NCBI RefSeq assembly: GCF_000373925.1
Contig: NZ_KB892757.1
Location: forward strand, 164,618 to 228,617
DNA: 64,000 nucleotides
Direction: 5' to 3'
Source of the DNA: Actinopolymorpha alba DSM 45243
GTDB taxonomy: Bacteria > Actinomycetota > Actinomycetes > Propionibacteriales > Actinopolymorphaceae
Shown here: in pieces, positions 52,389 through 59,764 of the stretch
Numbering within the stretch: the first letter of the stretch is position 1
How the letters are laid out: every line of letters begins with the position of its first letter
Translations under genes and position numbers: made by a program
The notes under the pieces: model-generated
What the model saw: the letters and a program-made list of their open reading frames with translations, nothing else
The model's database searches: none
Told to the model about the DNA's origin: nothing

Positions 52389-53439
52389 GACTGGCCGCGC
52401 GGGGACTGAAGGTCGTGCCGGTCGGGCGCAGCCGGGAGCGGATGGTCGCCGCCGGGGCCGAAGCCGGTCTGCCTGGGGACGCGAAGGTCGTCGTCGCCGA
52501 CTCGGCTGAGCGGATCGCGGACGAGATCGTCCGGGAGCGCCCGCGGTTGTGGTGAACACGATGGGCGCCTTCGCCGCCACGGCACCGGTGATCGCCCGAG
52601 CCTGCATGCCCGGCGGCCACTACGTCGACCGGGCCAACGACGTGGTCGCCGTGGAGGGGCTGCTCGCCCTGCACGACGAAGCGGTGCGGGCGGGCAGCAC
52701 CCTGGTCACCGGCGCCGGATTCGGCGTGCTGGCGACGGAGGCGGTGGTAGCGAAGCTGTGCGAAGGCCGGCCCACGCCGCACCGGGTGCGGGTCGACGCC
52801 GTGGCCTCGGTGGCCGTCGAGGCGGGCGTGCTCGGTACCGCCTTGGCGGCCAGCATCGTGGACGTGCTCACCGCCGGCGGACGGCGCATATCGCCGACCA
52901 ATGCAAACCGGACACGGCCCCGGGCGGCGGTACGAGAACGGGCGGCTGATGACGTCGCGCCTCGGGGCGGACCCGCAGCAACTCACCTTCCCGGACGGGG
53001 AGTCGGCGAAGTCGGCAGGTGTCGCGTCCGGCGAGCTCGTCGCGGCGCATGCGGTGAGCGGAGCGCCGTTCGTCACCGCCACTTCCGCTCTCGTGCCGAC
53101 CGCTCCGCTGATACGTGGCCTGCTCCCGCTGCTCGGCCGCCTGCTGTCCGTTCCGGCGCTGCGACGCCTCGCCGTCGACCGGCTCGGCCGGGTCCCGGTG
53201 AAGGCCGCACCCCGTCCGCGCAAGCACTCCTGGGGCACGCCGTCGTCGAGTGGGCGGACGGCACCCGGCACGAGGGATGGCTCCGCGCCGGCGACGGCAT
53301 GGACTTCACGGCCGACATCACCGCCACCGTCACCGAACTGCTGGCCCGTGGCGTCGGCAGGCCCGGGTCCTGGACACCGGCAGCCGCCCTCGGAACGGAC
53401 CTGGCGACAACCGCAGGCAGCACCTTCATACTGGACTGA
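52385..53439 (+). pseudogene. Saccharopine-dehydrogenase-like (enoyl-reductase-type) oxidoreductase, multiply broken
   Basis: Coding sequence starts in mid-protein (LAARGLKVVPVGRSRERM), so the Rossmann glycine loop is gone. A frameshift near 52548 separates ERIADEIVRERP from VVNTMGAFAATAPVIARAC. At 52887-52924 a 38-bp insertion with a 5-bp duplication shifts the frame; removing 43 bases restores TAGGRRYENGRLMTSRLG exactly. A one-base loss near 53225 separates PRPRKHSWG from HAVVEWADGTRHEGWL. The end is GSTFILD. Proteins of this type reduce lipid or polyketide intermediates, but this copy is dead. Confidence 0.8.
52882..52929. mobile_element. Solo 38-bp insertion with 5-bp target duplication (copy 1)
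   Basis: The insert occupies 52887-52924 and begins CATATCGCCGACCAATGC. It is flanked on both sides by CGGCG (52882-52886 and 52925-52929). Deleting the insert and one CGGCG rebuilds the reading frame of the interrupted gene. Thirty-eight-base ends and 5-bp duplications are the hallmark of Tn3-family transposons, yet no transposon body is present. Confidence 0.85.
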
Positions 53440-53502
53440 GCAGCGCCGATCTTCGCGGCGGCCCGCTCACGATCAGCACGCGCATACCTGACGCCTAAGC
53501 AG

Positions 53503-53550
53503 CACGGCATATCGCCGACCAATGCAAACCGGACACGGCCCCGGGCACAG
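53503..53550. mobile_element. Second copy of the 38-bp unit, near-perfect duplication (copy 2)
   Basis: An identical 38-bp sequence lies at 53508-53545 in the same orientation. Its flanks are CACGG (53503-53507) and CACAG (53546-53550), matching in four of five positions. A Tn3-type transposase tail starts 12 bases to the right. Confidence 0.75.
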
Positions 53551-53556
53551 TGACCG

Positions 53557-53690
53557 TTCAACGAGCTCCGGGCCAACCGCATGATCTACAACACCACGGT
53601 GGACCTGACCAACCTTGTCAACGAGCGGGTCGTGGACGGGCACCCCGTGCGCCACTTGACGACGCTCTGGCCGTGGCGCGCCACCAGCGG
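53557..53690 (+). pseudogene. C-terminal relic of a Tn3-family-like transposase
   Basis: The plus strand reads FNELRANRMIYNTTVDLTNL then VNERVVDGHPVRHLTTLWP, which fits the last helices of actinobacterial Tn3-type transposases (N-x-x-I-Y-N-T-x-x-D-L-T ... G-H-P-V). A TGA lies in frame two codons upstream and no further transposase sequence exists. It overlaps the end of the VanZ-like gene on the other strand. The family call is from memory of the pattern. Confidence 0.45.
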
Positions 53691-54220
53691 CGCGACGCCA
53701 GCGCGGCCAGGCCGGCGCCAGCAGTGTTGAGCAGTACGTCGTCCACAGAGGACACCCGGTCCAGCCGCAGGACGTACTGCGCGGTTTCGACCAGGGCCGA
53801 GCAGCCCGCCGCGAGCGCCAGGATCCGCGGCATGGACGCCAGTGCCGTGAACCGGATCGGAGCGAAGAACCCCAGCGCCGCGAACACCAGCAGGTTGCCG
53901 ACGACCTGGCCCGTCGCGGTCACCGGGTCGCCTGCGAGGATCGTGAGCAGGTCCCGCAGCGGTACCAGGTTCACCCGACCGGGGACGGCGCCGGCCCGGC
54001 CGCCCGGCAACATGATCATCCATACCCACGGCACTGTCCCGTAGACGATGCCGACCTCGGCCAGCGACGTACGCCACGCCCACACCGGCGTGGTGCCGGT
54101 GACACTCCGACGGCGTGCCAGAGCCCACACCGCCAGCGCGGCCAACGGCAGAACGGCCACCGCGATGAGTGCCACGCCAGTGAACGTACCCACCCAGCCG
54201 TGCCACCCCTTGATGATCAC
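53618..54220 (-). CDS. VanZ-like membrane protein
   Basis: A 200-residue protein with about five hydrophobic segments. NLVPLRDLL, GNLLVFAALGFFAPIRF and ETAQYVLRLDRVSSVDDVLLNT are the VanZ-domain marks. The last 25 residues (Arg/Ala-rich) run into the transposase relic and are probably not original. VanZ proteins are linked to glycopeptide tolerance, but most family members have no known role. GTG start at 54220. Confidence 0.75.
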   Translation of the reverse strand: MIIKGWHGWVGTFTGVALIAVAVLPLAALAVWALARRRSVTGTTPVWAWRTSLAEVGIVYGTVPWVWMIMLPGGRAGAVPGRVNLVPLRDLLTILAGDPVTATGQVVGNLLVFAALGFFAPIRFTALASMPRILALAAGCSALVETAQYVLRLDRVSSVDDVLLNTAGAGLAALASRRWWRATARASSSGARGARPRPAR

Positions 54221-54600
54221 GCTACCTCCGCTTCCGCCCGACCGCGAAATCTACCCGCAGGTCAGAACGATTTCTTCGATGTCCCAACAGATGTGACGGT
54301 TGTCCATCTGTACCCCGCACAGTGTTGGATGCGGTGGAGTTCCTGAAGGCCAACCGGCGCCGGGGCGGTGTAAGCGCCAGCCGATGGTGCCCTGCGCGTG
54401 CCCGGCACTGTCCATTTTCACGGACCTTTCCCAATCGACAAACCGACAGTTGCGGGTCTACCGGCGACCGCCTATCGGCAACCGAATGCCCACGCCTCCA
54501 TGGAAGACGGAAGACTGTTGCGGCGGCGTATGCGATTTTCAATACGCCCGCGATACACGGAGTCCCCGGCATCAAGGAACTGGCGCAAGCTGGCGGTGAG
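54221..54600. other. Gene-free stretch
   Basis: No frame in these 380 bases shows convincing coding character. Small out-of-frame pieces suggest it is decayed sequence joining the VanZ-like gene to the MFS fragment. Confidence 0.3.
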
Positions 54601-54738
54601 ATGGTCCTGCCGCTGGTGATCGCGACAGCCCAGCTACTGCAGGTGCTGGACGACTCGTCCGTGAACATCGCACAGCCGAGCATCCAGGACGAGCTCGCCG
54701 TCACGCCCGCACATTTGCCTGGACCCGTGAACGCCTAG
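54601..54738 (+). pseudogene. N-terminal fragment of an MFS drug transporter (DHA2 type)
   Basis: From ATG 54601 the sequence reads MVLPLVIATAQLLQVLDDSS, VNIAQPSIQDELAVTPAHL and PGPVNA, the first transmembrane helix and motif D region of EmrB/QacA-type exporters (LDxxIVNVALPSI ... VNAY). It ends at the very codon where the terminal repeat begins: GCC-TAG, the TAG being part of the repeat. The remaining 450 residues of such a transporter are missing. Confidence 0.65.
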
Positions 54739-54820
54739 TACTACAGCCGTAGATCGCGCTCTTGGCTAGTCCCCTTGTGGGTAAGGGATCTGGGGCGTGG
54801 AGTGCTGGTGCGTGACGTTG
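54734..54820 (+). repeat. Solo copy of the 31-kb element end
   Basis: CCTAGTACTACAGCCGTAGA and the following 65 bases are about 90% identical to 31152-31238 (for example CCCCTTGTGGGTAAGGG and CTGGGGCGTGGAGTGCTGG in both). No opposing end is found within several kilobases. It truncates the MFS fragment on its left and borders the kinase gene on its right. Confidence 0.8.
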
Positions 54821-54833
54821 GGACCGCGGAGCG

Positions 54834-55775
54834 TCAGGAGCTGCCGAGCAGCGCCCGCACGATGGTTCCGTCCGGGCCGCTGTGCACGGTGACATCGCCG
54901 TTCTCGATATCCCAAAGGACGTTTTGCAGGACCCGGCCAAGGGTCCAGCCCAGTGCACGTTGCCGTTCAAGGCCGAGCACCTCGGTCATCAGGTCGAAGC
55001 GGCGGCGTACCGCCCTCGACACGTCACCGGAGGCGACGACCTCGTCCCACCGGTTGTGCAGCGCCGGCAGGAGTTCGAACCCCGGATCACCGGCGAGCGG
55101 TTTGGGATCGATGGCGAGCCAAGGCTCGCGCTGATCGGAAGGGTGCGGGGCCAGCACGTTGTAGAAGTGGAGGTCCCAGTGCAGGAGCCGGTCTCCGGGT
55201 TCGGTGAGGAGTTCCCTGACCGCGCCCGCGCAGTCCTCGACCAGTCGCCGACCGGACGGATCAGTCAAGAGTGTCAGCGCGGACGGAACGCGGTCGAGCA
55301 TGTCTGCAGCGATGTCGGCCAGGTGGCGCAGCTCCGCCGGCGCGGGGACCGTGCACAAGCGGGCCAGGAGCTCGGACAGGATCTGAACGGCCGCCAGGTC
55401 GTCGCCGACTGCTGCGAGCGAGCGATCGGCGTTCAGGCGTTCCAGCAGCATCGCGCCAGAGTCGGGGTCGTGTTCCAGCAGGCGTACAGCTCCGTTGCCG
55501 TCCCACGTACGCAGGGCGATCGGCTCGCCGCAGGTCTCCTCATCAACGGGTTGGAGTTTGAGGACGGCCGGAGATCCATCCGTACGCAGAACTGGAAGCA
55601 CGAGCGCGACCGCCCCACACATCGGTGGCCCATCAGGACGCAACCCCCAGCGATCCAGGCAGTCGGCGGCCAGCTCCGGCAGCGCGGCGACCCAGCCTCG
55701 GCCACGGTCACCGAAGTACTTGCGGTGCGAGGCGGCCAGCTCAGTAGGGACGTCGACTTGAGTACGAGGGCTCAT
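54834..55775 (-). CDS. Aminoglycoside 6-phosphotransferase/hydroxyurea-kinase-like protein
   Basis: A 313-residue kinase of the APH(6)/hur group. VLKLQPVDEETCGEPIALRT carries the ATP-binding Lys and Glu; DRLLHWDLHFYNVLAP is the catalytic loop (W-D-L-H variant typical of this group); WLAIDPKPLAGDPGFELLPA the metal-binding Asp. Some relatives inactivate streptomycin, but most have unknown substrates. ATG 55775 overlaps the ArsR remnant and has GAGG before it. The element end at 54734 lies just beyond its stop. Confidence 0.85.
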   Translation of the reverse strand: MSPRTQVDVPTELAASHRKYFGDRGRGWVAALPELAADCLDRWGLRPDGPPMCGAVALVLPVLRTDGSPAVLKLQPVDEETCGEPIALRTWDGNGAVRLLEHDPDSGAMLLERLNADRSLAAVGDDLAAVQILSELLARLCTVPAPAELRHLADIAADMLDRVPSALTLLTDPSGRRLVEDCAGAVRELLTEPGDRLLHWDLHFYNVLAPHPSDQREPWLAIDPKPLAGDPGFELLPALHNRWDEVVASGDVSRAVRRRFDLMTEVLGLERQRALGWTLGRVLQNVLWDIENGDVTVHSGPDGTIVRALLGSS

Positions 55776-55936
55776 GATCCTCCGTCAGTCCCGCGCCGAG
55801 CAGCATGGCAAGAGCGTCGCCGCGTTCGGTGCGGCGGTAGAACACACTACGGCCGGTCCTGGCACCGGTGACGACGCCGGAGTCGCGGAGCACAGCCAGG
55901 TGGGCGCTGACCGTACCAAGGGAGACGCCAAGAGAT
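55741..55936 (-). pseudogene. C-terminal remnant of an ArsR-family regulator
   Basis: Without a start codon, the minus strand reads SLGVSLGTVSAHLAVLRDSG and VVTGARTGRSVFYRRTERGD, the recognition helix and wing of an ArsR HTH, then ALAMLLGAGLTEDHE to a stop at 55741. The N-terminal effector part is missing; sequence upstream of 55936 is not related. It once formed an operon with the kinase gene, whose ATG lies inside its tail. Confidence 0.65.
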
Positions 55937-56538
55937 CGGCATGCTGATGGACAACCATGTCTTGGTCGGCGAGCCGTCCAGCACGTCAGTGTGCGGAATG
56001 CTCACGGCACTCCTTTGCCCACCCTCTCCCCCACGACGCAGCTCAGCAGGACCCGGACGACCACCTCTCCCACTGGTTCGGCAAGCCCACCAACTGATTT
56101 TCGCCCGAGCAACCGAAAAGGCACGTAAGGAGGATCGAACGGCCAGCAGCAACCGACCATCAGAAGGCTGGAGGCAGCATCAGCCGTGGTGCTCTGGCGC
56201 CAGGGTCGGCCTACGAGGAGGGTTAGCCACCGAGTGGCGGCCGGAAGACGGCGGAAGAGCACCACGGAGTGGATCGGCGCAGGCGCCCGCGCGTTCGTCG
56301 AACGACGGGAGGTGGGCGACTTGGCCCTCATCGGGCTCGTCCGCGTCAGCAGCAGAAGACTCAGCGGCAGCACGACGCGTTGGCCTCCTCCGCGACCAGG
56401 TCGCGCGGCGCCTTCTCCCCGACCACCGGGAACAGCAACCTACGCACGGTCCCCTCAGGCTTCAGGCCTTTGACAGTGGCTGGCTGGCGCGCCCGTCAGG
56501 CAGGGCCCATCATGCCCGTCGCACGCTTACAAGTTCCC
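55937..56538. other. Decayed gene-free stretch
   Basis: About 600 bases without a supportable gene. Frames are short, mutually shifted and rich in Arg/Ser, as in non-coding GC-rich DNA. It ends at the left arm of the inverted repeat before the recombinase-like gene. Confidence 0.4.
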
Positions 56539-56649
56539 TGATAACAGTCGCATGCAGGTCCTCTCCTCCTTGCCCCGCGCGCCGACCCTGCAACACGGCA
56601 AGACCGGCAACGACAATCAGGGCCGCGTGCGACTGTTATCATTTGTGCT
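56539..56649 (+). promoter_or_regulatory. 17-bp inverted repeat and leaderless promoter of the recombinase-like gene
   Basis: TGATAACAGTCGCATGC (56539-56555) and GCGTGCGACTGTTATCA (56625-56641) pair at 16 of 17 positions across 69 bases. The right arm contains the probable -10 box TATCAT (56637-56642), which would start transcription at or next to GTG 56650. The arms could be operators for looping repression or core sites for recombination. Confidence 0.6.
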
Positions 56650-57600
56650 GTGAGCACCTCTCCAGACGATCGCGTGTTGGCCGTGCTGCCGGATCTGTTG
56701 GCTGAGCTCAGCCAACAGAGCTCCAGGTCAACGGTGGCGCAGCGCGAGTGGGCGTTGATGAGCGCGTTGGAGTTCCACGCCGGCGGGAAGAACCCGCTGC
56801 AGATGGCACGGGTCAAGATCCGTGATCTCATCTCCCCCGAGGCGATCAGCCAGGTTCTGGCGGCCGCAGAGGCCGGCAAGCTGCGGGCCCGCGCCGCACC
56901 GGTCCCCAGCCGACCCGGCGAATCTCTGGCAGCACGGAATGCCCGTATCGCCTCGTTCCGGTGGCTGGCCAAACAAGTCGGGATCCGTCTGCCGCGCAAC
57001 CTGACGGCCGAGGTGCCGCTTCGCCCGGCCGAACGTGATCAGCTGGCCCAGATCCGCCTCGCGGTCGACGAGCTCGCCGCGGACCGCACCGACCTGTACC
57101 GAGTCCGGTCCGCATCAGTGCTGGTCGCGCTGTACGCAACAGGCTGGTCGACCACCAATCTGTGCGCCACGGCGGTCGACGACCTGGGCTCCAGCCACGG
57201 CCACTGGCACATCCGGGTCGATCCGCTCGACCCACTCCCGGAGACGTGGTCGCAGCCTGATGGTGCCGACTGGGCGGAGGCCAAGATCCCCGATTGGGGT
57301 GTGCCGGCACTGACTGCATGGCTCCAGCTGCGCACGAAGTTGGTCGAACGGCTCGACGGCAGTGACCCGAAGGCGCTGTGGCTGTCGGCGGTCACCAACC
57401 GACCCGACGTTCCCCCGGGCATGCCGTTGAAGCCTCGAGGAATGGTCCGGTCCCACCTCAAGGCATGCGGATGGCTGTGGGCGCACGATCCGAACTGCAC
57501 CCTGGCGCCGTCGCTGGAGACGCTGCGCCGCGCTGTCCACATCCATCGCTTCGGTGTCCGGTTTTCCGACAACGGAGAAGCCGTCGGCCTCATGAAGTGA
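56650..57600 (+). CDS. Tyrosine-recombinase-fold protein without catalytic residues
   Basis: A 316-residue protein. The N-terminal helical part (about 10-115) includes FRWLAKQVGIRLPRNL, like a core-binding domain. The C-terminal part follows the integrase plan (RVRSASVLVALYATGWSTTN; KIPDWGVPALTAWLQLRTKL; KALWLSAVTNRP; ETLRRAVHIHRFGV). The first catalytic Arg position (A-T-G-L-R) is Ser167, the H-x-x-R box is E-T-L-R, and no C-terminal Tyr follows. It should bind DNA but not cut it. The GTG start gives a leaderless transcript. No close relative is known to me; it might be a regulator evolved from an integrase. Confidence 0.6.
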   Translation: MSTSPDDRVLAVLPDLLAELSQQSSRSTVAQREWALMSALEFHAGGKNPLQMARVKIRDLISPEAISQVLAAAEAGKLRARAAPVPSRPGESLAARNARIASFRWLAKQVGIRLPRNLTAEVPLRPAERDQLAQIRLAVDELAADRTDLYRVRSASVLVALYATGWSTTNLCATAVDDLGSSHGHWHIRVDPLDPLPETWSQPDGADWAEAKIPDWGVPALTAWLQLRTKLVERLDGSDPKALWLSAVTNRPDVPPGMPLKPRGMVRSHLKACGWLWAHDPNCTLAPSLETLRRAVHIHRFGVRFSDNGEAVGLMK

Positions 57601-57666
57601 AACGTGACATGATCTTCGCGCGGGCAGCCAGGTCAAGTCACCTCACGTAACGCGCGCGAAACGGCC

Positions 57667-57903
57667 GTGGGCCAGGCGGCGTTGCACCCACAGCCGAGCG
57701 CCGTGACACACCTGGTCGGTCTAACGTGTCGCAGCGACACGGAGACCCTGTTCATCCTCGCGACCCCCACGCCGCAGGGGATCGTCGTGTACGAGGCGAC
57801 GAAACAGATCGAGCGAGTTGGCTGCTCGTCGCCGGGCGCCCGTGCTGTCACCGCTGGCATTCGCCGGCGCGCAGTTGGTAGGCGCGGAGTTAAGGAACTC
57901 TGA
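57667..57903 (+). CDS. Possible small protein, unknown
   Basis: A 78-residue frame from GTG 57667 with GC-rich third codon positions in its middle (LVGLTCRSDTETLFILATPT, PQGIVVYEATKQIERVG). It has no recognised domain and no clear ribosome-binding site, and its end is Arg-rich. It may be a small hypothetical gene or the remnant of a larger one in the 310-base gap between the recombinase-like and oxidoreductase genes. Confidence 0.35.
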   Translation: MGQAALHPQPSAVTHLVGLTCRSDTETLFILATPTPQGIVVYEATKQIERVGCSSPGARAVTAGIRRRAVGRRGVKEL

Positions 57904-57910
57904 GCCTCCC

Positions 57911-58840
57911 TCAGCGACCCGCGGGCACGATGCGTTTCAGCTCGGGAACGATGCCGGCGATGAGATCCAGGGACTCCTCGTCCCACGGATAGGGCGTCTC
58001 GACGATCGCGTGATCGATACCCAACGCGGCGAGTTCGGCGAAGTGCTCGACGATTTCTGCCGGTGTATTCGTACCCCCTCGGCCGTCACGCGAGGGCGAA
58101 ACATGACTTGTGACGGTCTTCTCGATCTCGGCGTACGGTCGGCCAACATTCTCGCAGTGACGCGCGAGGACGTCGAGCTTGTGTTTGAGGACATCCGGAC
58201 CGGTAGGAATATGGGCGGTCCCTGGCGGAGCATCGAAAAGGTTGCAGGCATCGGCGTACTCCGCCACCAGCCGCAGGGTCTTGCGTTCCCCCTGTCCGCC
58301 AATCAGGATCGGCGGGCGAGGATCCTGCAGAGTGTTGGGATTGTTGATCGGATTTTCCAGGAGGTAATGCTGACCCTGGAACTGTGTGGTGTCGCCCGCC
58401 CACATCTGCCGTGCGATCCGTAGCGTCTCTTCGAGCCGCTCATAACGCTCAGCCGTCGGCGGAAATGGTATGCCGAGGCCTTTCGACTCGAAGTCGTTCC
58501 ACGCCGCGCCGAGCCCGAGCCACGCGCGACCGCCGGAGAGTACGTCGAGGGTGGTGACGGTCTTGACGAGGACGCCCGGATGCCGGTACGGCGTCGCCGT
58601 CACGAGCACGCCGAGCCGGATCCGTTCGGTCTGCCCCGCGACGTACGCCAGCGTGGTGTAGCACTCGAGCATGTCCGCCTCGGCCGGACCGTTGATCGAG
58701 ATCTGGAACAGATGGTCCATCGTCCAGAGCGTGTGGAATCCCGCCTGGTCGGCGATCCTGGCGATCCTGGACACCCGCGGTCCGAGCGTCCGTGATCCGT
58801 CGGGCCAGGAGAAGTTCGTCACCGCAATGCTGAGCCGCAT
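57911..58840 (-). CDS. LLM-class F420-dependent oxidoreductase
   Basis: A 309-residue TIM-barrel oxidoreductase of the luciferase-like superfamily. MRLSIAVTNFSWPDG starts the barrel; LWTMDHLFQISINGP, IRLGVLVTATPYRHPGVLVK, TLDVLSGGRAWLGLGAAWND and PPILIGGQGERKTLRLVAEY are the cofactor-binding stretches typical of actinobacterial F420 enzymes. The substrate is unknown. ATG 58840 has GAGAGGT before it. It is divergent from a TetR regulator, which probably represses it. Confidence 0.88.
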   Translation of the reverse strand: MRLSIAVTNFSWPDGSRTLGPRVSRIARIADQAGFHTLWTMDHLFQISINGPAEADMLECYTTLAYVAGQTERIRLGVLVTATPYRHPGVLVKTVTTLDVLSGGRAWLGLGAAWNDFESKGLGIPFPPTAERYERLEETLRIARQMWAGDTTQFQGQHYLLENPINNPNTLQDPRPPILIGGQGERKTLRLVAEYADACNLFDAPPGTAHIPTGPDVLKHKLDVLARHCENVGRPYAEIEKTVTSHVSPSRDGRGGTNTPAEIVEHFAELAALGIDHAIVETPYPWDEESLDLIAGIVPELKRIVPAGR

Positions 58841-58971
58841 ATGACCTCTCATTGAAATTAGCTGGCTAACGTTGTCCGCCTAACACTAGCCGGCTGTCGG
58901 GAGTTTTGGTAGCGCTTCAACTCCACCCGCGGGGCGGGCCCGCCGCCGCCCGTTCGCCCGGCCTGATGAAA

Positions 58972-59003
58972 ATTGCTGGTCACGCAATATTGCCTGTCAC
59001 GCA
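58972..59003. promoter_or_regulatory. Direct-repeat operator candidate
   Basis: ATTGCTGGTCACGCA (58972-58986) and ATTGCCTGTCACGCA (58989-59003) differ at two positions and repeat with a 17-base period in the region between the divergent oxidoreductase and TetR genes. The placement before the TetR start suggests a binding site for it. Confidence 0.5.
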
Positions 59004-59024
59004 CGTTTGGCCTAAGGTTCTGGT

Positions 59025-59648
59025 GTGGAAACGACGGAGACCTCCAGCATGGGCTTGCGGGAGCGGAAGAAATGGGAGACTCGGCAGGCTCTGAGTTGGG
59101 CAGCGGTCCGGCTCGCAGTCGAGCGTGGCCTGAACAACGTCCTGGTCGAGGACATCGCCGCCGAGGTTGGCGTATCACCACGTACCTTCAACAACTATTT
59201 CTCCAGCAAGGCCGAGGCGATCAGCGCGCGGCACCTGGATAGGGGGCGGCAGATCGCCGCGGCGCTACGGGCTCGACCAGCTGACGAGTCCTTGTGGGAG
59301 GCCATCACCCACGTCGCTGTCTCGCACGCGGGCCCGGATGACCAGCGTCCTGATCCCGAGTGGACCGCCGGCGTGCGGCTCATGACCAGCGAACCCTCCG
59401 TCCAAGGTGAGTTCATGAAGGCCAGCGCGGCAGCCGAGTCGGAGTTGGCTGTGGCCATCGCCGAGCGAATCGGCGCCGACGCTGAGCGGGACATGTATCC
59501 GGGACTCGTCGCCGCCGCCGTTGGCGCCGCCACCCAAGTCGCGATCCAGCACTGGCTACGGTCAGATCCACCCGTTCCGCTCACGCCACTGCTCCGTGAC
59601 GCACTCGACCAGATCGCGGCGGGATTGCCTCAACCGCCCACCGGTTGA
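59025..59648 (+). CDS. TetR-family transcriptional regulator
   Basis: A 207-residue regulator. LVEDIAAEVGVSPRTFNNYF is the recognition helix-turn-helix; GLRERKKWETRQALSWAAV precedes it. The C-terminal half resembles the MftR-type TetR_C domain (AVGAATQVAIQHWLRSD). GTG 59025 or ATG 59049 may be the start. It likely controls the divergent F420 oxidoreductase and the monooxygenase 116 bases downstream. Confidence 0.88.
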   Translation: METTETSSMGLRERKKWETRQALSWAAVRLAVERGLNNVLVEDIAAEVGVSPRTFNNYFSSKAEAISARHLDRGRQIAAALRARPADESLWEAITHVAVSHAGPDDQRPDPEWTAGVRLMTSEPSVQGEFMKASAAAESELAVAIAERIGADAERDMYPGLVAAAVGAATQVAIQHWLRSDPPVPLTPLLRDALDQIAAGLPQPPTG

Positions 59649-59764
59649 CGACCGGCGTTATCTGGCGCATTCACATTCCTGACACACACCTGGCCTGAGC
59701 CCATTTGTGGGTTCGCCTTGCCATGCCTTCTTCCTTGCCGTTCAGAATTGTGGAGGAGAATTCG

